Source: Dipetalonema caudispina
Taxonomy: Eukaryota; Nematoda; Chromadorea; Rhabditida; Onchocercidae
Assembly: GCA_013365325.1 (NCBI GenBank)
Contig: JABVXV010000007.1
Coordinates: 682,001 to 746,000 of the forward strand
Direction of reading: 5' to 3'
Length of the DNA stretch: 64,000 nucleotides
Made by a program: the position numbers and the translations under genes. Positions 38,763 through 52,492 of this stretch are shown one piece after another (position 1 is the first letter of the stretch; each line of letters opens with the position of its first letter). Under the pieces are notes generated by a model, which saw only the letters and a list, made by a program, of their open reading frames with translations, was not told the origin of the DNA and searched no databases.

Positions 38763-41700
38763 ATGGGGGATGTTCCGCAGTGTGTATTGTATGAACATGC
38801 CATTGGATATGTCTTGTTTCGTGTTGCGGAATTCGAAGACATTGGAACGAGTATTCCTCAGGTTCGCATTTCTATTTTCAAATGAAAACATCTTTAGTTT
38901 TCATCCTTTTAGGCTTTTGTTTTCAAATTACACTAATTCTTGTTTCTTCAATTTTTCAATTCTTTCATCCTGTTTACTGATGACAACGTCGTTTCAGGTG
39001 GAAGAGTCTATCGCTGATGTGCAGCGATTTCATTCACTTGTTAAAGTAGAAGCTTTCGAGCCTTTTAAAAATACTGAATCAGCATTGGAAAATTGTAACA
39101 GTGTATCAGAAGGTAACTTATTTTTTACCACTGGCATTCGTGTAATGTATGAATTTAAGAATTTTATAAAACTACTGGTAGCAAATATATTCAGCGCTGT
39201 AATTTTCCAACTTCTTTCTTAGTTACTTTTACTGGTTTTCGTTTTCTTAGATTAATTCGTATTTAGTTCAAGCTTTTAACTGTATACAAAATATGAAAAT
39301 GTTGTCAAAGTTGCTAAAAGAAAAGCTGAGTGTGGTATTTTTTTAGGTCAGCTTCATCCAGATTTGCTTAATTTTCTGGAAGCAAATTTACCGAGAAAGA
39401 AAAAAAGAGTGGTGACACTTGCTGTTGGTGATTCGAGATTGGCTAGCGCCATAAGCGAACAAATTACTGGTGTGAAGTGTCAAATTTCTGGAGTTGTTCC
39501 GGAACTTATGCGTGGTATACGCATACATTTTGAATATCTTGTCAAAGACTTGTCTCATCACTCACTTTCAAAAGCCCAGCTTTCACTTGGTCATGGTTAT
39601 TCGCGGAAAAAGGTATGCATTAATATATATTGTTTAATTCCTTTTTGGACTGAAAAGAAGGAATGTCTCTAATTAATACTCGTTTCGTATTCCGCCGCAG
39701 ATTCTAACTCTATGAAATGTGGATTTCATATCTTATATTTTGAAGGTTAAATTCGATGTTCATCGAGTGGATAATATGGTAATTCAATCAATTGCTCTCT
39801 TGGATCAACTTGATAAGGATATTAATCTTTTCGGGATGAGAATTCGAGAATGGTGAGTCGAGTAAAAGATATAGTTTATGTAAAGAACTCTTCAAACCGA
39901 CGTAACAGGGCTGGATTATTGAGGATAAGGAATTTTTTTTTGGAGTGATGGAGAATTTGAAAAATTGGGCTTTCAGGTATTCATATCATTTTCCCGAGCT
40001 TTTCAAATTGGTTCCTGAGCAGTTCAAGTATATAAAATGTGCGTCCAGTATAATGGATCGAAAGAAACTTGATGACGATGTGGTCGAAAAATTGAACGGT
40101 TGGTGTTTGTGATTTATAATAAACTTAGAGCTGGTTTAAACAGTAGTCTATATGTAAGTGCTATATCGTGAACATTTCATCTTTTGTGTTCGATAGCTAG
40201 TCTTGGATGTTCAACCATGTTTTCAAATTCGACTCTCTCCACTTGACTAAGTGTATTTTAAGAAGACCTAGCATTACCTAATTTATGATCATTAAAGAAA
40301 GCCAAGGATTACCGAAGTATTTTATGATTGAGCATTATTTTGAGTACCGCTGAAATGAAGGTAATTTTCATTTACGAAAGGAAAATCAATAAAGCGGCTG
40401 AAATTTTTGGCATTTTTTGTTAGGATCAAAGTGGTAGGATTATGAACAGTCTCAAGTGCAACGAGGTATTATTTCCCAATAGCTCGAAGCAAGTCTGCTT
40501 ATATATCTTGAATCAAATCTGAGTGTTTGATTTCTCGATAAGTGTTGGGAATTTAGCAACAATTTAGCATTGCGACATGAATTCGAATGGTTGAACTGCT
40601 AGCAGTGTAGCTTTGGAAGAGAACATTAGCAGTGAATGTCGCAATGTTGGAGTCTTTAAAGAAATGTAGATTTCATAAGGAGTATTAATGTTTTCTTTGT
40701 TTCCAGAAGTCTTGGGGGATAATGATAAAGTAGCGGAAATAGTGGAAGCTGCACGAACATCGATGGGAATGGATATTTCTGACCTTGATTTATTTAATGT
40801 TGATCGTTTCGCGAAGCGTGTTGATGAACTAACAGTTTATCGCCAAAGACTTCATGCATATGTTAAAGAGCGTATGCATTCATGCGCGCCATCACTTTCG
40901 GCATTAATTGGAGAACAAGTAATGAAATTTGTGATTAATTTAAATTGAATTTGGATGAGGAGGGATTGCATATCATTTTAAGACAGTACAAGGTAATTAG
41001 TGGGTTCCATTTTTTCAGAATTATGGAATAAAATTCATTTCTGTTTCCTACAACTTGATGTCATAAAGTCTTAAATTCCAAGTCTTTGGAGTAATCTTTT
41101 AATTCTTTAGTGGTTATTTCTCAGGTTGGTGCTCGTCTGATTTCGCATGCAGGAAGTTTAACAAATTTAGCAAAATATCCAGCATCAACTGTGCAGATAT
41201 TGGGAGCTGAAAAAGCGCTTTTCCGTGCACTAAAAACTAGATGTTTGTCCTTTTCTTTCATTTAGATATGCATATGACAGTGATCGGCTCTTTCGTATTG
41301 CGTTTTTGAAATCATTTTGTCTACTGTTTGCCATTACTTTATTATGACAATTGCTCGATTTTGTTTTATTTTTATTTAAAATTAAAGTACCCTGTATATT
41401 TTGCAGCAAATACACCGAAATATGGCCTTCTCTTCCATTCTTCGTTTATTGGTCGTGCATCTACGAAAAACAAAGGTCGTATATCACGTTTTCTTGCAAA
41501 TAAATGCACAGTGGCTTCTCGTATTGACTGTTTCGCAGATGTACCAGTGGCTACATATGGTGAACACCTAAAACAGCAGGTTTGGCATGACGATGATAAT
41601 AATAATAACTATTTCAAAGATTTCATCAAGAGTTCGCGTTTCTGGAGATCTTCTAATGAAATTTTTGAAATCAAAATTTTCGAAATCAGACTTAAACTCA

Positions 41701-42930
41701 TATTTAATGTTATAGTTTTGTGGGTTGCTTTCTGTTTGCCAGATCAAAACGATTCGTTTCGATGCACTATCCGACATTTTTCTAATTTTTCCGAACTTTT
41801 TGGTATTTTAGGTAGAAGATCGTTTGAAGTTTCTAGAAAGTGGTGTAATTCCAAAAAAGAATTTGGATGTTATGAAGGAAGCGATAGAAGAAGCAGCTAC
41901 TGTAAAAATAAAGGTTAGGCACGTTTATTCACTGATAGAAAGATGTTGTTTAGAAAAATCACTGAAACAAATTTTTCTAAAATTGATTGTAGGAATTTAT
42001 TTGGCTTTTATTCATAGATTTTGAAAAAGAGGAAGAAAGAAGCGAAAAGAGCCAAAAGAGCAGCTGAACAGCAAATAACTGAAGATTTTGATACAACCCA
42101 AGGGTCGAAACCAGACGCCGATGCAGTGGAAGTAGATGAAAAAATTGAAGAGGTACAGAGAGATCTTGCTCTATTAGTGGCTTCAAGTTTCAAAGTTTTG
42201 TCTAATTCTTCAAGCGTAACTGTGAGTTGTAAGTTTCCAAAAATGACCCGATGTTTTGAGATCCGTTTGTATAGGTCGTTTCAAAGAATATCAGTTTCAA
42301 TTATCTTTTGGAGGATATTCAGTTGGAAATTAACTGTTTGGTGCATGGGAGACGATTATTATTCTAATTATACTTAAATTAGACAGTTTTAAGACCTCCA
42401 CGAATCATTTTTCAGAAAGCCAAGAGGCCGAAGTTGATGTTGCATGAAGAAGGTATGAATGATGAACAGGAAATGCATAATGGTGAGAACATCACAGACA
42501 GTGGGCATAAGAAGAAAAAGAAAAGAGAAATTTTGGACGTAACGGATGAGTCCAAGCACATGGAGGAAAACGGCGGTTAATTTTATCTTTCTATATATTT
42601 TTTAAAGTCTAAACTATATCTATTAATAAATTTTGTCGATACTTTTTGCTGTACATCAATGCTACAGCAGACAGTGAGAAATTAAATTTGTTCATCAGAT
42701 CTAATAGTACCATGTCAACATCCTCAGAGACGCTTTCAATTTTAATTTATTTAGAAGTAATATTGAATGGAAAAGGCAGTTCAAAGAAGAAAAAGAAATT
42801 AATGAAGAAAAATGGTTCAGAAATAACAGAAAGTGGTGATGATTTGCTTGGACGTCCTCAGGAAGCGCTTTCAACGTTAAATGAGGAAGGGGATCACAAA
42901 AAAAAGAAGAAGAAATATTCGATGGAGTAA
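38763..42930 (+). CDS. nop-56: Nucleolar protein NOP56, box C/D snoRNP core
   Basis: Core protein of box C/D snoRNPs, which guide 2'-O-methylation of rRNA in the nucleolus. Twelve exons: 38763-38861, 38998-39112, 39347-39612, 39746-39852, 39977-40098, 40707-40918, 41125-41242, 41407-41579, 41812-41913, 42018-42152, 42416-42575, 42755-42930; all in phase,  594 residues, the same as the human protein. The N-terminal NOP5 domain ([32 protein letters not shown]) is followed by a coiled coil and the Nop domain, with [19 protein letters not shown] and [34 protein letters not shown] follows. The tail is lysine-rich (KKKKK blocks), typical of NOP56/NOP58 nucleolar tails. The exon 7/8 junction (AGAT, then gtttgt) gives TRSNTPKYG where relatives have TRGNTPKYG. 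Confidence 0.96.
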
Positions 42931-45900
42931 ATGGAATCATATTGTGAATGCGCTGGTTTCTTTTTATATGTTACTTGTTAACTTTTTTTCTTTCGATGTT
43001 GATTTTTCCCAACTTTGGAGTTGTTCTTTTTGAATTTTAGAGGCGCAGATTTGTAAAATTTATTTTGTAAGAAAAACTGAAAGGGTTTAGTAATAAGATT
43101 TAAACTATTTGGGAATCGGAGTTTCTTCCCGGACAATTGATTTATTGGTGACAGGTTAGCCTTTTAGTTTATTCCGGGTTGTTTCAAGTTGATATTTGGA
43201 AAAATACTCTGTTATGATATTCAAGAAATTTAAAAAACTTGTTTGAAGTTTAGAAATGGTGCATCTTATTCAAAAAGCAATGTATTTTACAAACTCATGT
43301 TTTTTCATTTCAAGATTAAAAATTTGTTGAAGGTTATCTATTGACATTATATCCACTTTTGTGTTTGTCAGGAAAATAGGATAATATCATTTTATACGGA
43401 CCCTGTAAAACAGTGATTTTATGCTGTCTCTGATTTATGCCAGAGGGTTTCATTATTTAGCCACCGGATTTGGTGAAACAATGCAATGAGACTAACCAAA
43501 GAGAGATCTAAATACATTTACGTCTCGTTTTCTGTTAATTGCGTTTTGATCGATGTTAAGGCTTGACCAGAAACGTAAAATTATATCTGGTGGTCAGTGG
43601 TAAGGTGGAATTGCGCTTCTATACACTTTCATCCCATAAAATAACAAAGCAGATATATTGTATACAGACAAATGTTTTTCTCATGACAAATGGGAATTTG
43701 AATTGAAGGATCTTTGAAACTGGAGTGAACTACGGTCGTTTTTAGGTGTTCCTGATATCCTTTAGGGCGCACAGAATCGGCTGTTAATTCTAATGAGGTT
43801 AAAACATCAGACGCGGATAGTCTTTAATCTTGCAGATTTTATTTGTCTAATCTTACAACATACAATTTCATTTGACGCAGTACTTCGCTTCATTATCACT
43901 GGCATTGTTTCTTCATTGCGTGGTGTTTACACGTTTAGAGATTTAAGAGGTACAGTCACTTTGATGTAACATTTCTATGAAAGATGGGATGGGAATTTAT
44001 CAGTGGTGACGTATTCGGCATGTTGATTGTTGATCGTTCTCTAGCTGGATACGAATCTTTCCATGATGAGAGGTGTTATCCCAACAGAAATAAGTGACCA
44101 TTATCTGAATCTCTCTTAAAACTTCCAAATTATTTTTTGCTGCTCGTTTTACTATGAAGCGATTTAAGTGATTTTTATTGTGGTTTCTTATATGACGTAC
44201 AAGAGTTTTAAACTCCTCTCCTAGTTAAGATGATGGCTTGGAAGCTTATGGCCAATGGAACTCCGATAATGGTCGCTTTCTCTACGGCCACTTCTTGGGC
44301 TCATATACTAGAGATCGATACTGCAATGGCTTCTGATATTCAGCAAAACGCACATGCACAAATAAACATGCATGTATGCACAATCGCATCTGCAACAAAC
44401 TCAAAGACAAGAAAGTAAGTCTATTTTGATGACCAGTTTCTCCATCATCATCCACTATAGTTGTCTTTTTATTATTCTAATGATATTTTTTGTTAAATCT
44501 GTGCAACTGTTCAAAAATCGTGTTGGCCCAGATGAATAGTCATGTAATTTTGGTTTGTTTTCCTTCTGAAGGCGCACTTTGTGGATAGATGACAAATTTC
44601 TTCGATTCATTCGCCTTTTACTCTTTTACGAATGACTTCCATTTGGATTTTACATTTATTTGTGAATATTTTTAGTTGTTTACGTTCTTACTGTTGTATT
44701 TTACCCAATTATTTATTTCATTTAAAATTTATTGTTATGTGTTTTTTTTTTTGATGCTTCCTATCAATTGTAAGAATTTTAGAAGATGAGGGATTGAGAG
44801 AACAAGTCTGGTAAAGTATGCTTCACTGGCTAATCAATCATTTTTCAAAAGATCGAATTTAAGTTCTTGAAATTGGCTTATGATCCAGAAATACTGTCTG
44901 TCATGGTTACTGTTAAAACTGATCCATTGATTTCAAAAATTGGTTCACTAAACCGTGAGAATGATTCTCTGGAACCTAAATAGGCTTTTATTTAATCACA
45001 TGGCAATAAATTGGATACTGATGAAGCAGACTAGTCACAGAAGAACTAGCAAAGCTTTTTAGCTACCCCAGAGAGGTACAATCATGACATATTTAATAAT
45101 TTCGTAATCGGTATTTGGAATTAAAATGATATGCAATAAGAGATTTTATCATTAATATGATTACTTAATTCTAATTGCTGACATACAAGAATGGTAAATG
45201 TCAAGATTGAAACTGTGCCGTTTGAGTCAGAAAAGAAATAATGATAAGATTACCGATCAACAAAAAAATGATATGGATAGGAATTAGGCGTTGTGAATTG
45301 TGCAAGAATTTTATGGAACGCTGAACGCTAAACAATATTGAATAATCTGAGGAAATGACAAACTTATATTTGCAGTGAAAGAAGCTCGTTTGTAAAAAAG
45401 AAAACGATAGCTTGAACCTTCTGAGATCACCACAAAATATAAATCATCGTGGGAGGGCGTACAAGGGAGCAACCTCAGTTAGGTATACCTTCTATTTTTT
45501 TTCTAAATTCTTAATGAAATGCTTTTTCAATTTTATTTAAATATTTGGCCTATAATATTTTCACTATGAATTTCTCTGCCTTATTATTTGCATGAATTTC
45601 AAATTTGAACTAAAATTATGACCCTTAGGTGTTAAAAAATTTGTTTTTTCCTTCTATTATTGTTCGATTAAGTGTAACTCGAATTTCATGATATGCTGCT
45701 TTTCAGCGGTCAACGTTGACACATAAGCAGTACGATCGATCGAAGAGTAGCAGCATTTCGCAGTGATTAAAATTACAAATAAAACAAATAATTCTGGCCC
45801 AATCTGGACGATATGGCTGCCCAATCGGTAAATATGTGTTTGTTTCATGTGTTTTTGAGAATTCAATTCTTTCATTATTTGATTGCAAGTTACGAACGAA

Positions 45901-46318
45901 AGGACAATTCTGGATGCAAGCCTCACTTATTTGTTGTATTACTCAGTAATGCAAGTTGTGTAATGATACATGCAATGACATTGCAGTAGCTTCGGCATGG
46001 GCCTATAATAGTAGTAAGGAATGCGCAAATTGTACTGTTAGTTAAACAAGTGTAGTATTGGACCATTGTATGATCGTAGAAGTTATTTCTGTTCTTTCCA
46101 GTTAAAAGATTCCTTCGACTGATTCCTAGATTCTCAAATACCTTTGCTTTGAAAGATTCTTAATGAAACACAGAAATTAATCGATTGATACATTCCCAGT
46201 ATTGTTTACTTTTGTAGTCGAGAAAGTATTCCTGTAGTATTTCGCGCATTGCTGTAAATAGTAGTACAGTTTTAGTCATGTTTGGGGACATATTTTTAAA
46301 TTTGAATTAATTTTTGAG
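42931..46318. other. Long intergenic stretch with one orphan exon candidate
   Basis: No recognisable gene. Around 44230-44416 a less AT-rich segment lies between an acceptor-like tag and a perfect GTAAGT donor, open in one frame from an ATG (MMAWKLMANG and on); another frame there is also protein-like but has one TGA. A tiny candidate first exon of the GTPase gene is at 45813-45827. The rest is AT-rich and featureless. Confidence 0.4.
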
Positions 46319-48518
46319 AGCGGCCGAATACCAGAGCATACTTCGGATTATCGAGTTGCTGTATTTGGTGCCGGTGGCGTTGGCAAATCATCCATCGTGC
46401 TACGCTTTATCAAGGGAACATTTAATGAAAACTACATTCCAACTATCGAGGACACTTTCCGACAGGCTAGTTTTTTTGTAACTTGAGAATAGAAAATCAA
46501 TTTTATTTCACTTAAGTAAAATTCATGCAATTTCTATGATCCGATTTACGAGCTGAGTTGTGAAGAAGTTTTAGATACGTTAAGAGTAGAAGCTATACGT
46601 ATTAAAAAGAATTTTAATCGCAATATTGCTTTTTACTTACATTTAAGTACGTTTAGTTGGAACTCTGTCTTTGGAAGATGTTAGCTGTTCATTATTCTGC
46701 TTTATATCTAACTGTTGGTAGGTAGGATTGTCGGTGATAGTAGCATCATCTTTTTAACTAAATAACTAATATGGAAGCATCTTAACTTGCCTCAAAATTA
46801 TAGATTTAGCTTTAACTCCACTACTTTACTGCCATATCGTTCTCATTCATATGGCAGTAAGATGGACTGGTTGGACTTTGGAATGATGAATGAGCAATGA
46901 TGACCAATCTACTTTACTTTTTTAAACTACTTTACCTTCTTTAATACAAATATTTTAATTTAAGTAATGTTCGAAGCAAAATTTCTTTGTACAAAGCGGC
47001 AAACTAAAAAAGGGAAATCTTCTTTCTTGTTCATTCAGCAAAGAAAAAGGAATTAGAAATTGTTTCCTAAATGCAATTTGCAAAAAGAAGAGAAACTTTA
47101 GGGGTTATGTGCACGAATTTGCTCAAAGACGTAGGAAGGAAATGTCCGTTATTAGATGCATCCTTTTAATAAGATGGTTTAGATTAAATTAGCATTTTGA
47201 ACGTTCTAGCCCGACTTCCCAACTTATTGTGATTCAAGAAAAGGTGTAGATTGGAAAGATTTCATAATTTTTTTCTCATATTTAACATTCCCTGCCTATG
47301 TACAATGTTCATACAAATGGCTTTTAAAATTGCTGACCTGGTAAGCTTTTGCGATGTAAATAAGTGAAGAGATTGTATTTCGAGGAAGTGAAAAAATGTT
47401 CAACTTTGGGTAATATTTCTAAATTATTTCAGCTGAAATTATTTACCAATTAGGGATGTCATTTCAGGTGATAAGCTGTAATCATAAGAATGTATGTACA
47501 TTACAAATCACCGATACAACAGGTAGTCATCAATTTCCCGCTATGCAACGACTTTCGATTAGCAAAGGAAACGCTTTCATACTGGTGTATTCTATTACAA
47601 GGTTATTCCTATTTATTTTTAAATTGTAACTATCTGCTGTGATTGTACAGGAGTAGAGTGTTATTAGAACAAGTACTGTTTCAACTATCTGGCATTGAAT
47701 GAGGTATTGTAATTGCAAAAGCTTTTTGTGTTTACATGGCAATCTAAGACTATTTCGTATTTCAACATTTGAGTTTTTCAGCAAGCAAAGTTTAGAGGAG
47801 CTTGGACCCATAATATTGATGTTAAAGGAAGTGAAAGGTGAAAGCGTTACTGAAGTGCCTATTATGCTTGTTGGCAATAAAAAAGATGAAGATCAGGTAA
47901 TCCAACTTCTGTTTTTTCCGCTGGAATGATTCTGGAAAAAAGATTCACTCTATTTCTTATTTGTTTAAATTGCATACCTATGACTTAAGTGGGGAAATCG
48001 AAAGTAATATTGTATTAGGGTGGATTTGGGAATCAAAAATCGCTGAAAGCTCTCAGCTACTGCAATATACCTACTATTCAAGATAGAGATTAATTTGTGT
48101 CTAAAATTTATGCTCAAGTGAAAAAAGTTTGTAAGAGGACTTATTGAGGTTCTAGGTCAGCAGGAAGATCCCTAGCAATTCGTAGTTACACTGTTGTCAG
48201 CGAAAAAAAAGACAACTCATTGCAAGCTTGCATACGCTTCTATCAATCAATGATTAGAAAATTTTCGTTGAAATTTATTTCATTTTAATTCTAAATGAAG
48301 CGCACAATTTCCAGCGGCGTGAAGTGAGCTCCGAACTTGGACAAAAGTTGGCTACGAAATGGGGAACTGGTTTCATCGAAACGAGTGCCAAAGATAATGA
48401 AAATATAACCGAATTATTTCAACGCCTGCTGGCAATGGAAAAAAAAAGAATTTTGGCACTGACGATGGATGAAGAGAGCGGTAAAAGTAGCTCAAAAAGG
48501 AAATGCAGTCTAATGTAA
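46319..48518 (+). CDS. drn-1: Di-Ras type small GTPase (5' exon not certain)
   Basis: Ras-superfamily GTPase of the Di-Ras branch; the nematode orthologue acts in neurons. Exons: 46319-46465, 47468-47601, 47782-47896, 48315-48518, in phase. The P-loop is GAGGVGKSS (rather than GxxxxGKS with G12/G13 of Ras), switch [12 protein letters not shown], switch II region [13 protein letters not shown] (lacking the usual DxxGQE glutamine, as in Di-Ras), NKKD for guanine specificity and ETSAK. It ends CSLM, a CAAX box for prenylation and membrane attachment. The first coding exon seen has no in-frame ATG: the codon before PEHTSDYR is ATA and a stop lies further upstream. A separate first exon is therefore needed; ATG GCT GCC CAA TCG at 45813-45827 with a GT donor fits in phase but is a guess. 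The intron after 46465 has a GC donor. Confidence 0.92.
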
Positions 48519-50647
48519 CTATGTTAATTTTTTGGAACTTTTTAAATGACTTCAAATTTAAATATTTCCGAAGTCATTCTGTTGAGGAAGTGTAATTGTT
48601 ATTCTATAGTGGTGCCAGGCAAGAAGAATCACTTCTTTCTATATTCGTTCAGTCAAATGAAGCATATAGATTTCCTTTGGTGCTTGAAACCGCATTACTC
48701 TTCCGTCTTATATTTTTTACCCATTATCTGTTATTTTCGTTGACTTTACTTACAGATAGCTTTGTTTGTATTGTATTATTATTATATTGGTTATTTCTCC
48801 CGTTAGTTTTCCCGACATGATTAACATTCTCTTTAGTACCATGAAAATGAAGCCAATTATAACACATTTGTGATAATACCATTCCCTCAGTTACTTCTAA
48901 CTGAATTTAATGCATGTCTGGTTTGATAAATAATAAGGCCTGGTTCGGATGAACCAGTGATAACCATTTTGCGACAGTGTTCAGCATCACAACACTTATT
49001 ACCACCGGTGTGAATGTAGATTTATTTTTGTGGTAGATTTAATCTCTGAGAGTTCTGTAATGCAGTTGTTTGCCTCGTTTCTTTGTATTTTCATTACTTC
49101 AACTTGAGAAAACTGATCATAAAAATCGTTGTATTAAGCATAACAGGTTAAATCCATCTTGCATGGGTCTGTAGTGGGTCTTGTCCATTCTCGGTCTGTA
49201 GCTTCGGCCTAAAAATAAGCATGATAAATGACTTCCTGATCTTCGATTACATTACAGGTTCCTTATAATCAATCGCTGGCAAATCCCAAAAACCAGTTCA
49301 ATATGGATTTAGTAGTTAAGTCGAACCTGAGACGGTTCGGAGAAAGGCTATTTTTTTCCTGCATATTTCGTCTCTTTTGAATAGCAGACCTTCAGCTACT
49401 TTAACGATCTTTGATGTATTCAACAGCTAAACACTTCCCAATTTAACTGAAATTATTAAATCTGGAAATACTTCTTATTTTGTATATTTGAATCAGTCAA
49501 TACCAAGTGTGTGCCGCATAAATGTTATATTAAAGAACTAAACTTTCCAAACCGGAGGCAGTCTGCAATCTGCAGCGTCAAACCGTACTCGCAAATGTAT
49601 AACTTTATAGAATGACCCTTCGGGAATCTCTCAGACAACAGAAAATCTCGACAATAGTTCATCATTAAAATTGTAATTCTTTAGGAATTATATTTCATTC
49701 TCCTTTCTCTCGTCATGATTTACATACAGAATAAAAAGTAGATCTGGTAATGACAACATGTGAAAAGGAAAGACCAATGTTAGACAGAATGGGTAAAACA
49801 ATCAATTAAGCAATGACAAGCATTAAAGGGTGCATTCCACCGTAATCAAAATATGTCATGCGCAATTCATACAGCATTTCCAAATATTCCACATCTAATA
49901 ATTTCAAAATCATTTCCGAACTGGATTCAAAATTAAAAAATTACCGGAGCAAAAAGGAAATGAGAGTATGGACTGAGATCAATAGTCAAAAGTTTTGCAC
50001 AGTGGATTTGCAAATTATGGAAAAATATAATGGCAATCTTTCCTGAAAAATGAGATTGGATTGGACACAAAACCTGCAAAAATAATTCCACCAATTGAAA
50101 AGCAAGTGCAGATGTTTATTTTTCAGGAATTTGCTACTGAACAGGACTACGATACAGAAGAAAAATAAATGTGTATACACTTCTATATATATATCCCATT
50201 TTAAAGTACAACTCGCTTATAGCTTCGCTACGTGAAGTTTTTAACTGATCGAACAATTTTCTTGTGTTTTCAATTGCTAGGCAGGAAATAGAGTGGCATT
50301 TCTTGCGCTAGGGAATTTCACTTCCTTAAGACTTTTAAAGTCAAGTCAAAAAACGGTAAATCGAAAGCAGTTGAGACAAAGGAACAAACTCACTGTTATA
50401 AGGATTTCAAACTCAAGACTTACTGATTTTTGTGGCACAAGACTTTTCCTGCCGATTTAAAATTCTAAGATAAACAAAATAATTTAAATCTTAAATTTAG
50501 ATTTAGAATCCGGAGAAAATTAACACTCAAAAGATATCAGAAGACTTGAAAAATAATATGGCTAATTGGCACTAATTTGCAAAATACATAAAGACCCTAC
50601 CAAATGCTTAGAAGGGCGGAGAAATACGCATTATTCGCGCAAGTTGA
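48519..50647. other. Intergenic, no gene seen
   Basis: AT-rich gap between the 3' ends of the GTPase and the RNF170-like gene. Open frames here are short, hydrophobic by T-richness or lack starts. No repeat or RNA gene recognised. Confidence 0.55.
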
Positions 50648-52492
50648 TTATTCACCTTGAATGTCCCTTTCTCTTTCTCGTTCACCATTTCCATTACCAG
50701 CAGCACCGCCAAAACGTAACCGTCCTCCAGCTAACAGTTGTCGAAAAAGAATTGTAGCATACACCAAAACAACAAATGCGATAAAAATATCATCCACCAT
50801 ACCAAGTATACCGAACGCTGCTTCCGGTAGTATATCAAACGGACTTAAAATATAGACAGCCATGCCAAAAAGACATAAAAAGACGCGAATTCGAAACATG
50901 AACATTAATCCATTGACTGAAACTACGGCACGAAACATGTACGGAACTAGTACAGGCAAATCCCGAATGTAATCGATAATCTGAAAAGGTGGCCAGTGAA
51001 TCGATGGTAACCTTAGAAGCAATAGTATGTTAAGAAATGTTGGCAATGATGGAAGCAACTTTATCTTACAATATGTTATAAGCAAAAGGAGGTTTATTAT
51101 ATTTGCTGATTACACCGTAAATTTGTGATTCTCATTGTTTCCATGGAAGAATTGAAACCGGTAAATGCAATTTGGTAAAATGGTTCGTATGAGGTGAATT
51201 ATTCAAGAAGTAGAAAATCTTATAAGTAATAATGTCTCCATTCATATGTAAAAATGAGCCAGAAAGTAATATGGTTAAATCGTACAGTACTAACAGCATG
51301 ATGTATTGCTGATATATACTTCGTGCATCGCTCCAAAAAACACTTTAATTCTTTCAATGCCACAAACAAAATCAAGCTTAGAACAATATGAAACAAACTC
51401 ACAGGTCGTCTTTCATTGGAAAATCTCCGATTATAGTCAGTTAGCCTTTCATCACATCGTAGTGCTTCATCAATACTATTTTCTCTTTCACCTTCTACTG
51501 GTAGGGGTATCAGCAAATTAACCTGTAATGAAACTAGAATTCCAGAAATGATCAAGAAGTAATTTACTTCACAAAACAGCTAGTTCTCTATAAAATTCTT
51601 AGTATGGAAATGAAAACATTGTACTGTAAATAAAACTGCCGAAACGTACAATTTCTCTACACACTGCACATTTTACAGGTGTAATTAACGAAGCACTGTA
51701 CTGCCAGTATCCATAAATGCAACTACCTACAAAAAACTTTGAAACTTTTATCAATTTTCATATTTCACTTGGATAACAAGTACAAAATCAAAATCAAACC
51801 ATGCTTTCCATATAATACACAATCACTAATTCAGAACTCTATCTATCTATAAAAAATGATTTGATGAATAAAGAGCACATGTCTAGGAACTCACAACAAA
51901 ATAGATGGCCACAGTTTGTAACAACAGCAAATGAAGCTTGGCTAAAACATATTGGACAAGTACGATCATCTCCAAACCTTCGCAACGTTCTCGGCCTATT
52001 CTAAAACCCGAAAAATAAAGTGATGAAAGCTATTATAACTGTCTCGACAGATAGTGTAATTTTGTTGTAATTATGTAATCTGTCGTAATTACCGGAACCT
52101 GTGTCAGCAAAATTAAAACATTTTAAAAGAAGCTACAAAAACATACGCCACTTGTATTAGATTGCGATTCTTCTGCTTGAGTACCACCCGAAAATGCACG
52201 TCTGAATTCAGCTACAGACGCTTCCTGAGTGGGATGTATATTCCTTTCCTGACGCCTAAAAATTGGTTAAAATTGTATTAAGATTAGCCAGTAACCAGCT
52301 TTGTTCCCTGTAAAATACAAAAGCAAGAATTCTATAAAAAGAATGACTTAAACACCGAAAGTAAGAAGATGTAAGGGAAACATAACGTGCACTATTAAAA
52401 TTGTGATAAAAATTTGTAAAAGAAACTTACTCTTGCCGACAGTATGCAAAACAGGCTACCCCAATGACAGCACATAAAAACGTGAATATCAT
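50648..52492 (-). CDS. RNF170-like ER membrane RING E3 ubiquitin ligase
   Basis: Relative of RNF170, an ER ubiquitin ligase that in vertebrates targets activated IP3 receptors. Exons (descending): 52492-52431, 52255-52147, 52000-51895, 51726-51650, 51522-51403, 50980-50648; all in phase, 268 residues (human 258). The N-terminal helix is [18 protein letters not shown]. The RING finger runs [27 protein letters not shown], then CAVCREI: a C3HC4 pattern split over two exons. The linker has DYNRRFS, conserved in RNF170. The C-terminal DUF1232 region has two membrane segments around [19 protein letters not shown] and [13 protein letters not shown]. The tail is Gly/Arg/Glu-rich ([10 protein letters not shown]). 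The start is the first in-frame ATG of its exon; an in-frame stop lies upstream and no acceptor is seen, so this start is likely but the leader is unknown. Confidence 0.92.

Noticed and set aside
45657..45926. 89-codon minus-strand frame with a hydrophobic stretch
   Set aside because: No family resemblance and no splice or start context; hydrophobicity follows from T-rich codons.
46319..46330. ATA as a non-standard start codon of the GTPase
   Set aside because: A missing upstream exon is more likely, because an AG acceptor directly precedes this exon.
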